From: an uncultured Opitutia bacterium | GTDB lineage: Bacteria; Verrucomicrobiota; Verrucomicrobiia; Opitutales; Opitutaceae | Length of the DNA: 41,821 nt | Assembly (NCBI GenBank): GCA_903861185.1 | Contig: CAIOTK010000506.1 | Coordinates: forward strand, 1 to 41,821 | Direction of reading: 5' to 3' | Shown here: positions 33,319 through 41,022 of the stretch, one piece after another | Position numbering within the stretch: the first letter of the stretch is position 1 | Layout of the letters: each line of letters begins with the position of its first letter | Program-made: the position numbers and the translations under genes | Notes under the pieces: generated by a model | Databases searched by the model: none | The model's input: only the letters and a program-made list of their open reading frames with translations | Told to the model about the DNA's origin: nothing

Positions 33319-34374
33319 TTAGCGGCCCGCCACCCGCGCGAGCTTCGTCACCCGGCCGGCAAAGTTCCAGTCCTGCACGAACAGGTTGCCCGCGGCGTCA
33401 AACGAGACCCCGTGCGGAGCGATGAAGATGCCGTCGCGCCAGTGCTCGGGTGCGAGCTTGAACTGGGCCCATTGCTTTTGGTCGGGGTTGTCGCCCAGGG
33501 TGGCGACGACCGCACCGGACTTGTCCACGATCGCGACCCGACCCTCAAGCTCGGCCACCGCGACAAAATCCCCGTGGATGGAGGCGGCGCAGGGCCGGCG
33601 CAGGCCAGTGGTGACGACCCCTAGCCATTTGCCTTCCAAGTCGGTGTGCACGAGCCGGCGGTTCTCCCGGTCAGAGATCAGCAGCCGAGGCGCACCAAAC
33701 CGGGTGTCGAGCGCGATGCCGTGGCAGGTCTTGAACTGGTTCTCCCCTTCCCCACGCGTGCCGATCGTCTTCAGGTAACGGCGGTCCGGGCTGTAAACGT
33801 GGACCACGCTGGCGCCGTAGCCGTCCGCCACGTAGATGCGTCCGTCCGGTCCGACGGTGACCGCCGTGGGACGGAAGGCGGTGGCCTTGCCCTTCGGATC
33901 AGCCGGCTGATTGTAGAACCCGCTCTCCTTCGGCATCCCCAGGGTCCACTCCGCCTTTCCATCCAAATCGAGCTTCACGATCTGGGGGCCCTTGACGTGC
34001 GCAGCGTAGATAAACTCCCGCCCACCCTCGCGGCGGATCATCATCCCGTGGATGCCGCTGAACTCGGGCGCGATCGAACGCAGGTAGCGACCCGAGGCTT
34101 CAAAGACCAGAATGCCCGTCTTGTCCGCATCGGTGGAGACGTAGATGCGTCCGGCCGCATCCACCACGATGCCGCCGTGCGTCGGCCCAAGGGAGACCCC
34201 GGCAGGAACCTGGGCCCAGCCGCCGGCGACCTGGAAACGCCAGTTGCCGGAGCCGAGCGGGGCGGAAGGCAGCGGGGTGGCGCTCACCTGCCCGAGCGGC
34301 AGCGCGAGGTCGATGTGAGCGTGGACGGCCGCGGGCAGCGCCACGGCGAGCAGGAGGAGGGAACGGGGGTACAC
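33319..34374 (-). CDS. Secreted NHL-repeat/six-bladed beta-propeller protein
   Basis: A 351-residue exported beta-propeller. The GTG at 34374 opens a signal peptide (VYPRSLLLLAVALPAAVHAH); the frame reaches 34455 but would add a proline/arginine-rich leader. Repeated blade motifs are clear: GGIVVDAAGRIYVST, AVTVGPDGRIYVADGYG, HGIALDTRFGAPRLLISDRENRR and HGVSFDAAGNLFVQDWN. These match NHL-type repeats as found in 6-bladed propellers and peptidyl-alpha-hydroxyglycine alpha-amidating-lyase-like proteins. A single KTCHG occurs but is not a heme motif. Function is unknown, probably periplasmic binding or a lyase. It leads the NHL-PSD1-DUF1501 group (130 bp before PSD1) and is divergent from hflX. 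Confidence 0.85.
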   Translation of the reverse strand: MYPRSLLLLAVALPAAVHAHIDLALPLGQVSATPLPSAPLGSGNWRFQVAGGWAQVPAGVSLGPTHGGIVVDAAGRIYVSTDADKTGILVFEASGRYLRSIAPEFSGIHGMMIRREGGREFIYAAHVKGPQIVKLDLDGKAEWTLGMPKESGFYNQPADPKGKATAFRPTAVTVGPDGRIYVADGYGASVVHVYSPDRRYLKTIGTRGEGENQFKTCHGIALDTRFGAPRLLISDRENRRLVHTDLEGKWLGVVTTGLRRPCAASIHGDFVAVAELEGRVAIVDKSGAVVATLGDNPDQKQWAQFKLAPEHWRDGIFIAPHGVSFDAAGNLFVQDWNFAGRVTKLARVAGR

Positions 34375-34472
34375 GCTCCGACCCAAACGGCCGCCGTCGC
34401 GGCCGTCAAGCGGGCGGACGGCTGGCCGGTTGACGCGCCGGGCAAGCCGGCCCACGTTGCCCGACCCGCCCG

Positions 34473-35747
34473 ATGGCCGACTTCCTCACCGACAAACCCG
34501 CGAAACTGGAACGCGCCTTCCTCGTGGGCGTACAAACCCCGGAAATGGCCGCGGGCGAGGCAGCCGAGCTGCTCGCGGAGCTGCGCGAATTGGTGGAGAA
34601 CCTCCGCATCCAGGTCGCCCGCGCCGAGCTGGTGAACCTGCGCCGCGCCACCCCTGCCCTGCTGCTCGGTTCCGGCAAGGCCGAGGAACTCGTCGCCCTA
34701 GCCAAGGCGGAGGGGGCGGACGTGATCGTCTTCGATGAGGAACTCTCCCCCGCCCAACAGCGCAACTGGGAGGAACTCTCCGGCCTCGCGGTCATTGACC
34801 GCCAGGAAGTCATTCTCGAGATCTTTGCCGACCGCGCACACACCCGCGAGGCCATCCTGCAAGTGGCACTCGCGCGGATGGAGTATTCCCTGCCTCGTCT
34901 AACCCGCGCCTGGACCCACCTCTCCCGGCAACGCGGCAAGGGCGCGATGGGCGGCGAGGGCGAGACCCAGCTAGAGCAGGATCGCCGCATCGTGCGCGAT
35001 CGGATCACCCACCTGAAGGCGGAACTCGCCGCCGTCGTGCGCCAGCGCGATGTCCAGCGCCGCCGGCGGCAGCGCGTGCCCGTGCCGACCTGCGCGATTG
35101 TCGGCTACACCAACGCCGGGAAATCAACCCTCCTCAACACCTTGACTGGAGCCCACGTCCTCGCGGCCGACAAGCTCTTCGCGACTCTCGATCCCACCAC
35201 CCGCCAGCTAGCGCTCCGCGGCAACCAGAAGCTGCTCGTCACCGACACGGTCGGCTTCATCCGCCGTTTGCCCCACGGGCTGATCGAGGCCTTCAAGGCG
35301 ACCCTCGAGGAGGTCGTCATCGCCGACTTCCTGATCCACGTGCTGGACGTGACTAGCCCCCACTTCGAGCACCACCACGCGACCACCCTTGGGGTCCTCG
35401 CGGAGCTCGGGGCCGCCAGCCGGCCGATCATCACCGTGTTCAATAAGGTCGATGCCGCCACCCCGGCGATGCTGGCCCGCGCCCGACAGCTGGAGCCCGG
35501 CGCGCTGCGGGTGAGCGCCCGCTCCCGGGAGGGGCTCGAGACGTTGGAGGAACGCTGCCTCGAACGCATCGCCGAGGCGCACGCCGTCACCGAACTGCTG
35601 ATCCCCCATTCCCGCTACGACGTCATCGCCCGCCTCCACGCGGTGGGCCACGTGCAGAGCGAGGAACAGCTGGATGACGGCGTACGCCTTATTGGCCGCT
35701 ATCCGCCGGCGCAGGCCGCATTCTTCGCCCCATTCGTCGTACCTTAA
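34473..35747 (+). CDS. hflX: GTPase HflX
   Basis: A 424-residue HflX, a ribosome-binding GTPase that splits stalled or hibernating 70S ribosomes, notably under heat stress. The N-terminal HflX domain ends in the diagnostic GEGETQLEQDRR element preceded by HLSRQRGKGAMGG. The G domain shows P-loop GYTNAGKSTLLN, the G2/switch I region ATLDPTTRQL, G3 DTVGFIRRLP and G4 NKVD; SARS is the G5-like motif. Length is normal (410-440). It is divergent from the NHL gene (98 bp) and its stop is 7 bp from the stop of the convergent Na/Pi-like gene. The usual hfq or hflK/C partners are absent, as is common outside proteobacteria. Confidence 0.97.
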   Translation: MADFLTDKPAKLERAFLVGVQTPEMAAGEAAELLAELRELVENLRIQVARAELVNLRRATPALLLGSGKAEELVALAKAEGADVIVFDEELSPAQQRNWEELSGLAVIDRQEVILEIFADRAHTREAILQVALARMEYSLPRLTRAWTHLSRQRGKGAMGGEGETQLEQDRRIVRDRITHLKAELAAVVRQRDVQRRRRQRVPVPTCAIVGYTNAGKSTLLNTLTGAHVLAADKLFATLDPTTRQLALRGNQKLLVTDTVGFIRRLPHGLIEAFKATLEEVVIADFLIHVLDVTSPHFEHHHATTLGVLAELGAASRPIITVFNKVDAATPAMLARARQLEPGALRVSARSREGLETLEERCLERIAEAHAVTELLIPHSRYDVIARLHAVGHVQSEEQLDDGVRLIGRYPPAQAAFFAPFVVP

Positions 35748-35754
35748 CGGCCGC

Positions 35755-37359
35755 TCATTCCGCCCCCGCCGCCCCGTCCTCGGCCAGCCGGCGAAGCAGC
35801 CAAAGACACTTCTCGAAGTGGAGCGTCGCATCGACGAGATGCTCGGTGTTAGCGGCCTGACCACCCCGTTCGAGAAGCGACTGGCGAACCTGCTCCATCA
35901 GAGCCCCGCGCTCCCCAGAGATCTTTCGGAGCGTGCGCCGATCTTCCTCGGTCGAACGCGGGCCGAGAGCCTCCGCGGCCACCCCGAGCACCGCGTGCAA
36001 TCCCTGCACTAGCCTTTCGATCCGCGCCGGCCGTTCCGCCGCGGGTAGCGCGGCCACATCCTGCGCGAAGCTGTGCAGGGACGTGTGCAGCGCGCGCAGC
36101 AAAGCGAGCCGGGTGCGGAGCCGTACCAGCGTCTCTAGGTCCCCAGCCGAGGGCTCCGCGCGCAGCGCCGCAGCTAGGCAACGCTCCAGGGCCCCGAGGA
36201 TCACCGTGCTGCCGGCGTGCCGACGGGCCAGACCGAAGGGCTCCGGCGAGCGTTCCTCCGGAGCCAAAACTTCGTCGAGATAGTGCGGGAGGAATCCGGC
36301 GAGCCGGGCGGACTCCAGCTGGCACAGCATCAGCGCGCCGGCCGCATCCCGCACCTCGCCGTTCGGCACGTGGGCGGGACGCAACGCCGCCGGCTCCTCG
36401 CCGGATGGGTCCGGTAACCATCGGCTCGCCCGCGCCGCTAGGCCCTGACCGGCCACCTCACCTACGAGGGCGATTACCACCTGCGAGACGAGATAAACCA
36501 AACCCGCTTGCAGGCTCAGATTGTCCGCCAGCGCGGGCAGCACCGTCAACAGCAGTGGCCACTCGGTCTGCACCTCGATCAGATGCAGAGCAACGAGGAG
36601 CGCGGTGCCAATCGCCCGGACCCCCGCGCCCGCCACAACTAGCCGCCGAGTGGACAGATCCATCGAGCCCGCGACCGCGAGCCGACCCAAACCCGTGCCT
36701 AGGCTCGCACCGTAAATCACGGCTGCCACCGGCGCCAAGCCGAGCAACCCCGCCTGGACCAACGGTAGCAACAGCACGGTGGCCACCTGCGCTGATTGAA
36801 GCAGCCCGCCGGAGATCACGCCCAACCCAAAGGCCAACGCAAAGCTGCCTCCCGCCATCACCAGCGCCGCGGCCACCCGCGGATCCGCCTTCAAGCCACC
36901 CACGGCGGTCTTGAGCAACCCCACCCCGAAAAGGATTAATGCCAGCCCCAGCAATGCATAAAGCGCCGGCCGCAAACCAGCGCGCCGATCCGCCTGCAAC
37001 AGCAGCGCGCACCCCACTAGGCCGAAGAGAAGGAATGCCATCAACCGCAGATCGATCGCCGCCGCCAAGACCAGCAGGGAGGTACCCACGCTCGACCACG
37101 GCAGCAGCGGCATGGCCTGCCCCAGCGTCGCCGCCCCGGCGGACACCAGCCCAGCCGCCGCAAACGTCACCGCACCCGCCGACTGCGTGAAGGCACCCGA
37201 GAGCATCCCCACCATCTGGGGCATTACCGGACGATCCAAGGTCGCGGCAATCCACGCGCGGACGCGCCCGCTCGCGAGTTGCTGCACCTCACCTCCCACC
37301 ATCCGCAAGCCGGTAAACAAGAGCCCCATCCCCGCAAAGGCTGTAATCCAATCCTGCAT
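35755..37359 (-). CDS. Na/Pi-cotransporter-like membrane protein with PhoU-like C-terminus
   Basis: A 534-residue protein. The N-terminal half (about 1-310) has two repeated membrane units like the NptA/PNaS family, and the C-terminal part (about 330-530) is a helical PhoU-like cytoplasmic domain. The inverted-repeat signature QSSSATT of genuine sodium/phosphate carriers is altered in both halves: SGAFTQSAGAVT (59-65 for QSAGAVT) and SGGLLQSAQVAT. The GAN-G-T elements are also changed (WSSVGTSL, GASLGTGL). It may therefore transport another anion or act in signalling. A GTG precedes the chosen ATG by one codon. It is convergent with hflX (7 bp apart) and divergent from the sigma-factor gene. 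Confidence 0.83.
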   Translation of the reverse strand: MQDWITAFAGMGLLFTGLRMVGGEVQQLASGRVRAWIAATLDRPVMPQMVGMLSGAFTQSAGAVTFAAAGLVSAGAATLGQAMPLLPWSSVGTSLLVLAAAIDLRLMAFLLFGLVGCALLLQADRRAGLRPALYALLGLALILFGVGLLKTAVGGLKADPRVAAALVMAGGSFALAFGLGVISGGLLQSAQVATVLLLPLVQAGLLGLAPVAAVIYGASLGTGLGRLAVAGSMDLSTRRLVVAGAGVRAIGTALLVALHLIEVQTEWPLLLTVLPALADNLSLQAGLVYLVSQVVIALVGEVAGQGLAARASRWLPDPSGEEPAALRPAHVPNGEVRDAAGALMLCQLESARLAGFLPHYLDEVLAPEERSPEPFGLARRHAGSTVILGALERCLAAALRAEPSAGDLETLVRLRTRLALLRALHTSLHSFAQDVAALPAAERPARIERLVQGLHAVLGVAAEALGPRSTEEDRRTLRKISGERGALMEQVRQSLLERGGQAANTEHLVDATLHFEKCLWLLRRLAEDGAAGAE

Positions 37360-37672
37360 CACGGGTACGCTTCAACAGCGCGCTGATACCGTCGAGCTGA
37401 TTGACAACTAATAGGTTACAAGCGCGTGACATCCACTCGCCAAGCCTCCGCGTGCCTTTCGGAAGACGCTGCTCAACGACGTGTCAAGTGGGACAAATCG
37501 CCCGCGCTGGTTCCATCTCCGGCACCGCACACGCGCCAAACTGTCCCGAAATTTCGAGCGCCGGGCGCATCCTACCCACGAATCCGCCCGTACCACTCTG
37601 GAACGCAGCCTGCTGGGCACGGTAAAATCCACCGCTTCCCGCTCTTTCGGTCTCTCAACCTCCATTCCCGCT
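37360..37672. other. Divergent intergenic region upstream of the sigma factor gene
   Basis: A 313-bp stretch without a supported gene. The plus-strand frame of the sigma gene is open back to 37481, but the extra 64 residues are compositionally unlike protein (Ser/Thr/Arg/His) and have no counterpart in the family, so it is treated as leader. A TTGACA sits at 37401-37406 without a matching -10 box. A better candidate promoter lies at 37599-37628. Confidence 0.45.
37599..37628 (+). promoter_or_regulatory. Candidate promoter of the sigma factor gene
   Basis: TAAAAT (37623-37628, 5/6 match to the -10 consensus) stands out in very GC-rich surroundings. TGGAAC (37599-37604) lies 18 bp upstream as a weak -35. 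Transcription would begin near 37635, leaving a leader of about 38 nt. Confidence 0.35.
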
Positions 37673-38761
37673 ATGCCCACGAAGCACAAGACGTCCCGTT
37701 CCCTCGGTGCCACGGATGATTCGGCCGGCACTGAGTCCTCAACCTCCACGACCACGCTGACTGCCCCCGCGCAGGATGCTCCGCCCTCCTTTCTCGAACG
37801 CAACGAAAGCGCCCCGGCCGCCCCGATCCCGCACGGCGAACGCAGCAACCTCCAGCTCTACCTGCAGGAAATCGCCAAGACCCCTCTGCTGACGATCGAA
37901 GAAGAGGTCTCGCTCGCTCGCCGGATCCGCCGGGGCGACAAGGCGGCCCGCGACCATATGATTTCCGCGAACCTTCGCCTCGTCGTGAAGATCGCGATGG
38001 ACTACAAGGACTTCGGCCTGCCCTTGCTGGACCTGATCAGCGAGGGCAACATCGGCCTCGTGAAGGCCGTCGAACGCTTTGACCCCCGCAAGGGCGGCAA
38101 ACTTTCCACGTACGCCGCCTGGTGGATTAAGCAGTCGATCAAGCGCGCGTTGGCCAACCAAGGGAAGACGATCCGCCTCCCCGTCCATCTCGTGGACAAG
38201 ATCTCCAAGATGCGGCGGACCGCGATGCAGCTCACCGAACAACTGGGCCGCGAGCCGACCGACGAGGAGTTGGCGATCGAGCTCCAGGTGCCCACGGCCA
38301 AGGTGGCCCACCTGAAGTCCGTCAGCGTCCGCCCCGCCTCGCTCGATGCCCCCGTGGGCGAGGAGAGCGATTCGGCAACCTTCGGAGAGATTGTCGGCGA
38401 CGAGAACGCCCTCGATCCGCACGAGGGACTGCGCGAGAAGAACCTCACCCAGGACCTGCACGCGATGATCAACTCCCTCGATCCCCGCGAGGCGGAGATC
38501 ATCCGGCTCCGCTTCGGCCTAGAGGGCCGCGACGAGCTCACCCTCGAGGAGGTCGGCCGGCGCTTCAAAGTCACCCGTGAGCGCATCCGGCAGCTCGAAT
38601 ACCTCGCCCTCAACAAGATGCGCCGTGCGATGGCCCGGCACGAGTCCATCCGTACCGTCGACGAAATCGAGCAGGAGCACCGGCAGCGGGAGCGGATGGC
38701 CGTGATCCGCGAATTCGTGGAGAGCCGCGCCGCGAAGCCGGGCAAGCCTGGGCGGAACTGA
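37673..38761 (+). CDS. RNA polymerase sigma factor, sigma-70 family (RpoD/RpoS-like)
   Basis: A 362-residue sigma-70 factor. After a low-complexity Ser/Thr-rich head of about 50 residues, region 1.2 (NLQLYLQEIAKTPLLTIEEEVSLARRI) is followed by region 2 with the core-binding and -10 recognition helices (DLISEGNIGLVKAVERFDP, AAWWIKQSIKRAL). Region 3 (IRLPVHLVDKISKMRR, EQLGREPTDEELA) and region 4 with the -35 helix-turn-helix (LTLEEVGRRFKVTRERIRQLE) complete it. Region 1.1 and the long non-conserved insert of large RpoD proteins are missing, so it is either a compact primary factor or a group 2 (stationary-phase type) factor; the latter seems more likely. The ATG at 37673 (MPTKHKTSRSLG) is chosen over the open upstream frame. 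It is single, and ends 9 bp before a strong hairpin. Confidence 0.93.
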   Translation: MPTKHKTSRSLGATDDSAGTESSTSTTTLTAPAQDAPPSFLERNESAPAAPIPHGERSNLQLYLQEIAKTPLLTIEEEVSLARRIRRGDKAARDHMISANLRLVVKIAMDYKDFGLPLLDLISEGNIGLVKAVERFDPRKGGKLSTYAAWWIKQSIKRALANQGKTIRLPVHLVDKISKMRRTAMQLTEQLGREPTDEELAIELQVPTAKVAHLKSVSVRPASLDAPVGEESDSATFGEIVGDENALDPHEGLREKNLTQDLHAMINSLDPREAEIIRLRFGLEGRDELTLEEVGRRFKVTRERIRQLEYLALNKMRRAMARHESIRTVDEIEQEHRQRERMAVIREFVESRAAKPGKPGRN

Positions 38762-38770
38762 TCCCATTCC

Positions 38771-38803
38771 AATGCCGCGGTCCCGCATCGGGGCCGCGGC
38801 ATT
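38771..38803 (+). terminator. Strong hairpin terminator after the sigma factor gene
   Basis: A 14-bp stem (AATGCCGCGGTCCC with GGGGCCGCGGCATT, one G-T pair) and a 5-nt loop, followed by CTCCTTT. It sits 9 bp after the sigma-factor stop and 25 bp from the stop of the convergent DUF1080 gene, so it may serve both. The T-run is short. Confidence 0.7.
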
Positions 38804-38828
38804 CTCCTTTCAGGCTCCCTCCGCCCGA

Positions 38829-39629
38829 TTAGGGCAGCGGGCGCACCCAGATATTACGCAAGCGCACGGGCGGTTCGTTCTTGTGGTCCTGGAACCGCAG
38901 GGAGGCCTTCTCGGGGAACATCCCCGTCCACGACGTCGCCTTCTTGTGGAGCGTCGGGCCCATAATGGTGGTGTTGTTCTGCACCAAGATTCCATTGACG
39001 AACGTCGTGATGCGCGCCGGCTCGATCACCTTGCCGTCCTTCAGCTTCGGGGCCGTGAAGACAATGTCGTAGGTCTGCCACTCGCCGGCCTTGCGCACCG
39101 CGTTCACCAGCGGCGGGGTCTGGCCATAGACTGACCCAGCCATCCCGTCGGCATAGGTCGGGTTATTGTCGCAGTCGAGAATCTGGCTCTCGTAGCGATC
39201 CATAAAGAAGACGCCGCCATTACCCTTCTTCTGGGAATTGCCCTTGGTGTGCGGCTCACTCTTCCATTCTAGGTGCAGCTGGCAGCTGGCAAACTCTAGG
39301 TGCGTCCAGCAATCGCCGCCGTCCACCAGCAGTTCGCCATTCTCGATCTTCCACGGGGACGGGTGCTTGCCCGGGACGTCCTTCTTCTTCGCATAGAATT
39401 GGGCGGTACTGGTGCCGTCGAACAGGACGATGGCGTCGGAGGGCGCGCTCCCAGGCCGAACGCCCGGAGTGACGACCGGGGGAGCCGGACGCGCGATATC
39501 GTGGACTTTCCAGTTGGTGCCTGGAATCAGGGGCGTGTCATCGTAGCCCACCGGGTGGGGCTTGTTGTCGGCGGCGGCCGCTAGGGCAACGACCGGAAAG
39601 CAGAGGGTAAGGAGCAGGAGGGTCTTCAT
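38829..39629 (-). CDS. Secreted DUF1080 (3-keto-disaccharide hydrolase-like) protein
   Basis: A 266-residue exported protein with signal peptide MKTLLLLTLCFPVVALAA. The single concanavalin-like DUF1080 domain shows IVLFDGTSTAQF, WKIENGELLVDGG, the GNGGVFFMDRYESQILDC core, WQTYDIVFTAPK and the RLRNIWVRPL ending. DUF1080 proteins are abundant in Verrucomicrobiota, Planctomycetota and Bacteroidota; some members hydrolyse 3-keto-glycosides. Catalytic residues cannot be confirmed here. The ATG at 39629 begins the signal peptide; the frame reaches 39671. It lies 50 bp after uxuA on the same strand, and the pair points to uptake and breakdown of uronic-acid-containing sugars (inference). Confidence 0.9.
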   Translation of the reverse strand: MKTLLLLTLCFPVVALAAAADNKPHPVGYDDTPLIPGTNWKVHDIARPAPPVVTPGVRPGSAPSDAIVLFDGTSTAQFYAKKKDVPGKHPSPWKIENGELLVDGGDCWTHLEFASCQLHLEWKSEPHTKGNSQKKGNGGVFFMDRYESQILDCDNNPTYADGMAGSVYGQTPPLVNAVRKAGEWQTYDIVFTAPKLKDGKVIEPARITTFVNGILVQNNTTIMGPTLHKKATSWTGMFPEKASLRFQDHKNEPPVRLRNIWVRPLP

Positions 39630-39679
39630 AAGCAACGGCGGCAGCACGGACGGGATTGGCGTATTTTGCACGACGGAAA

Positions 39680-40879
39680 TCAGCCGGCCGCCGCGTGGGC
39701 CAGTCCCCTTTGTAAGCCCCGCAGTTCCGCGAGCCCCCGGAGCCGGCCGATCAACGGATAACCGGGGCAGGCCGGCGCCGGCCGACGGAAATCATCGAGC
39801 ATCCGGTGCCCGTGGTCCGGCCGGAACGAGATCCTCCAGTCGGGCCGGCCCTCCGTGCGCCGCCGCGCCTGTTCCTTTAGTAGGGCGGCAACAACCGGGG
39901 CCAAGTCCACATCTCCCTCCAGGTGTCCGGACTCGTGAAACGCGCCCCCCAGCTCCCGGGTGACGCTCCGCAGGTGGGCGGCGTGGATCCGCGGGCCGAG
40001 CTGGCGCACGAGGCCCGGTAGATCCGTTTCGGGCCGCACCCCCAAAGAGCCCGTGCAAAAGCAGACGCCGTTGGCCGGGGAGGCCGCAAGGCCGACGATC
40101 GATTCGAGGTCCGCGGCCGTGGAAACGATGCGTGGCAGCCCGAGGATCGGAAAGGGCGGGTCGTCCGGATGAATCGCCAGCCTTACCCCAGCAGCCTCCG
40201 CCGCCGGCAAGACGGCCTCCAGAAAGGCCGCCAAATGCCGCCGCAGACCTTCCGGCCCCACCTCGGCGTGGCGCGCCAGCATCGCGCGCAGGTCATCCAA
40301 GGAAAGCCCGAGCCGGACGCCCGGGAAAAGGTCCAAGGTCTGGCGGGTCAGGGCCTCCTGGCCCACGGCGCCCAGCTCGCGCCAACCGCAGGCCGCTTGC
40401 TCAAGCACTTGCGGGCTCCAGTCCCGCTCCGCCCCCGTGCGACGCAAGGCGTGGACATCGAAGGCGGCGAACCGCCAGGGCTCGTAGCGGAGGGCCTCGC
40501 GGCCATCCGGGAGCAAATAAGCCAGATCCGTGCGCACCCAATCGAGCACCGGCATGAAATTGTAAACGACGACGCGGATCCCGGCGGCACCGAGGCGCGC
40601 GAGCGTCGTGCGGTAGTTCTCTAGGTGCCGCGCGCACTCCCCCGTGCCCGTCTTGATCGCCTCCGAGACCGGCACCGACTCCACCACGTCCCAGCTCAGC
40701 CCGGCCGCGGCGACGGTGTCCTGTCGGGCCCGGATCGCGGCCGCCGGCCACGCTTCGCCGGCGGGAACATCGTGCAAGGCAGAATAGACCACCGTGGCGC
40801 CGGTCTGGCGGATCTCGCCTAGGGAAACCGAATCGCCCGGCCCAAACCACCGCATCGCCTCCGCCATCAGATTGTTCAT
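39680..40879 (-). CDS. uxuA: Mannonate dehydratase
   Basis: A 399-residue UxuA, which dehydrates D-mannonate to 2-keto-3-deoxygluconate in the glucuronate pathway. Metal- and substrate-binding motifs are visible: HPDDPPFPILGLPRIV, GVCFCTGSLG, IHAAHLRSVTRE and FRPDHGHRMLDD. Length matches the family (E. coli 394). An ATG four codons in (MAEAMRWFG) is an alternative start. It lies upstream of the DUF1080 gene on the same strand and is divergent from TonB-dependent receptor 2 (143 bp), which suggests a uronate/glycan utilisation locus extending to the right. uxaC, uxuB and kdgK are not in the window. Confidence 0.96.
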   Translation of the reverse strand: MNNLMAEAMRWFGPGDSVSLGEIRQTGATVVYSALHDVPAGEAWPAAAIRARQDTVAAAGLSWDVVESVPVSEAIKTGTGECARHLENYRTTLARLGAAGIRVVVYNFMPVLDWVRTDLAYLLPDGREALRYEPWRFAAFDVHALRRTGAERDWSPQVLEQAACGWRELGAVGQEALTRQTLDLFPGVRLGLSLDDLRAMLARHAEVGPEGLRRHLAAFLEAVLPAAEAAGVRLAIHPDDPPFPILGLPRIVSTAADLESIVGLAASPANGVCFCTGSLGVRPETDLPGLVRQLGPRIHAAHLRSVTRELGGAFHESGHLEGDVDLAPVVAALLKEQARRRTEGRPDWRISFRPDHGHRMLDDFRRPAPACPGYPLIGRLRGLAELRGLQRGLAHAAAG

Positions 40880-41022
40880 CCCCCGATGCCCTGCCCGAGG
40901 CCGGGGGCCGATTCAATCCCGTACCCGCTGCCCGTCCAACCTGCGAATGACGCTTTGCAAATCCGGATTACAGGTTCTTCATCCTTCCCACACCTGACAC
41001 CCCGCCACCCTGCGCCCTCCCT

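Noticed and set aside
37481-37672. N-terminal extension of the sigma factor
   Set aside because: The frame is open, but the 64 extra residues do not resemble sigma region 1.1; a TAAAAT promoter-like box lies inside this stretch.
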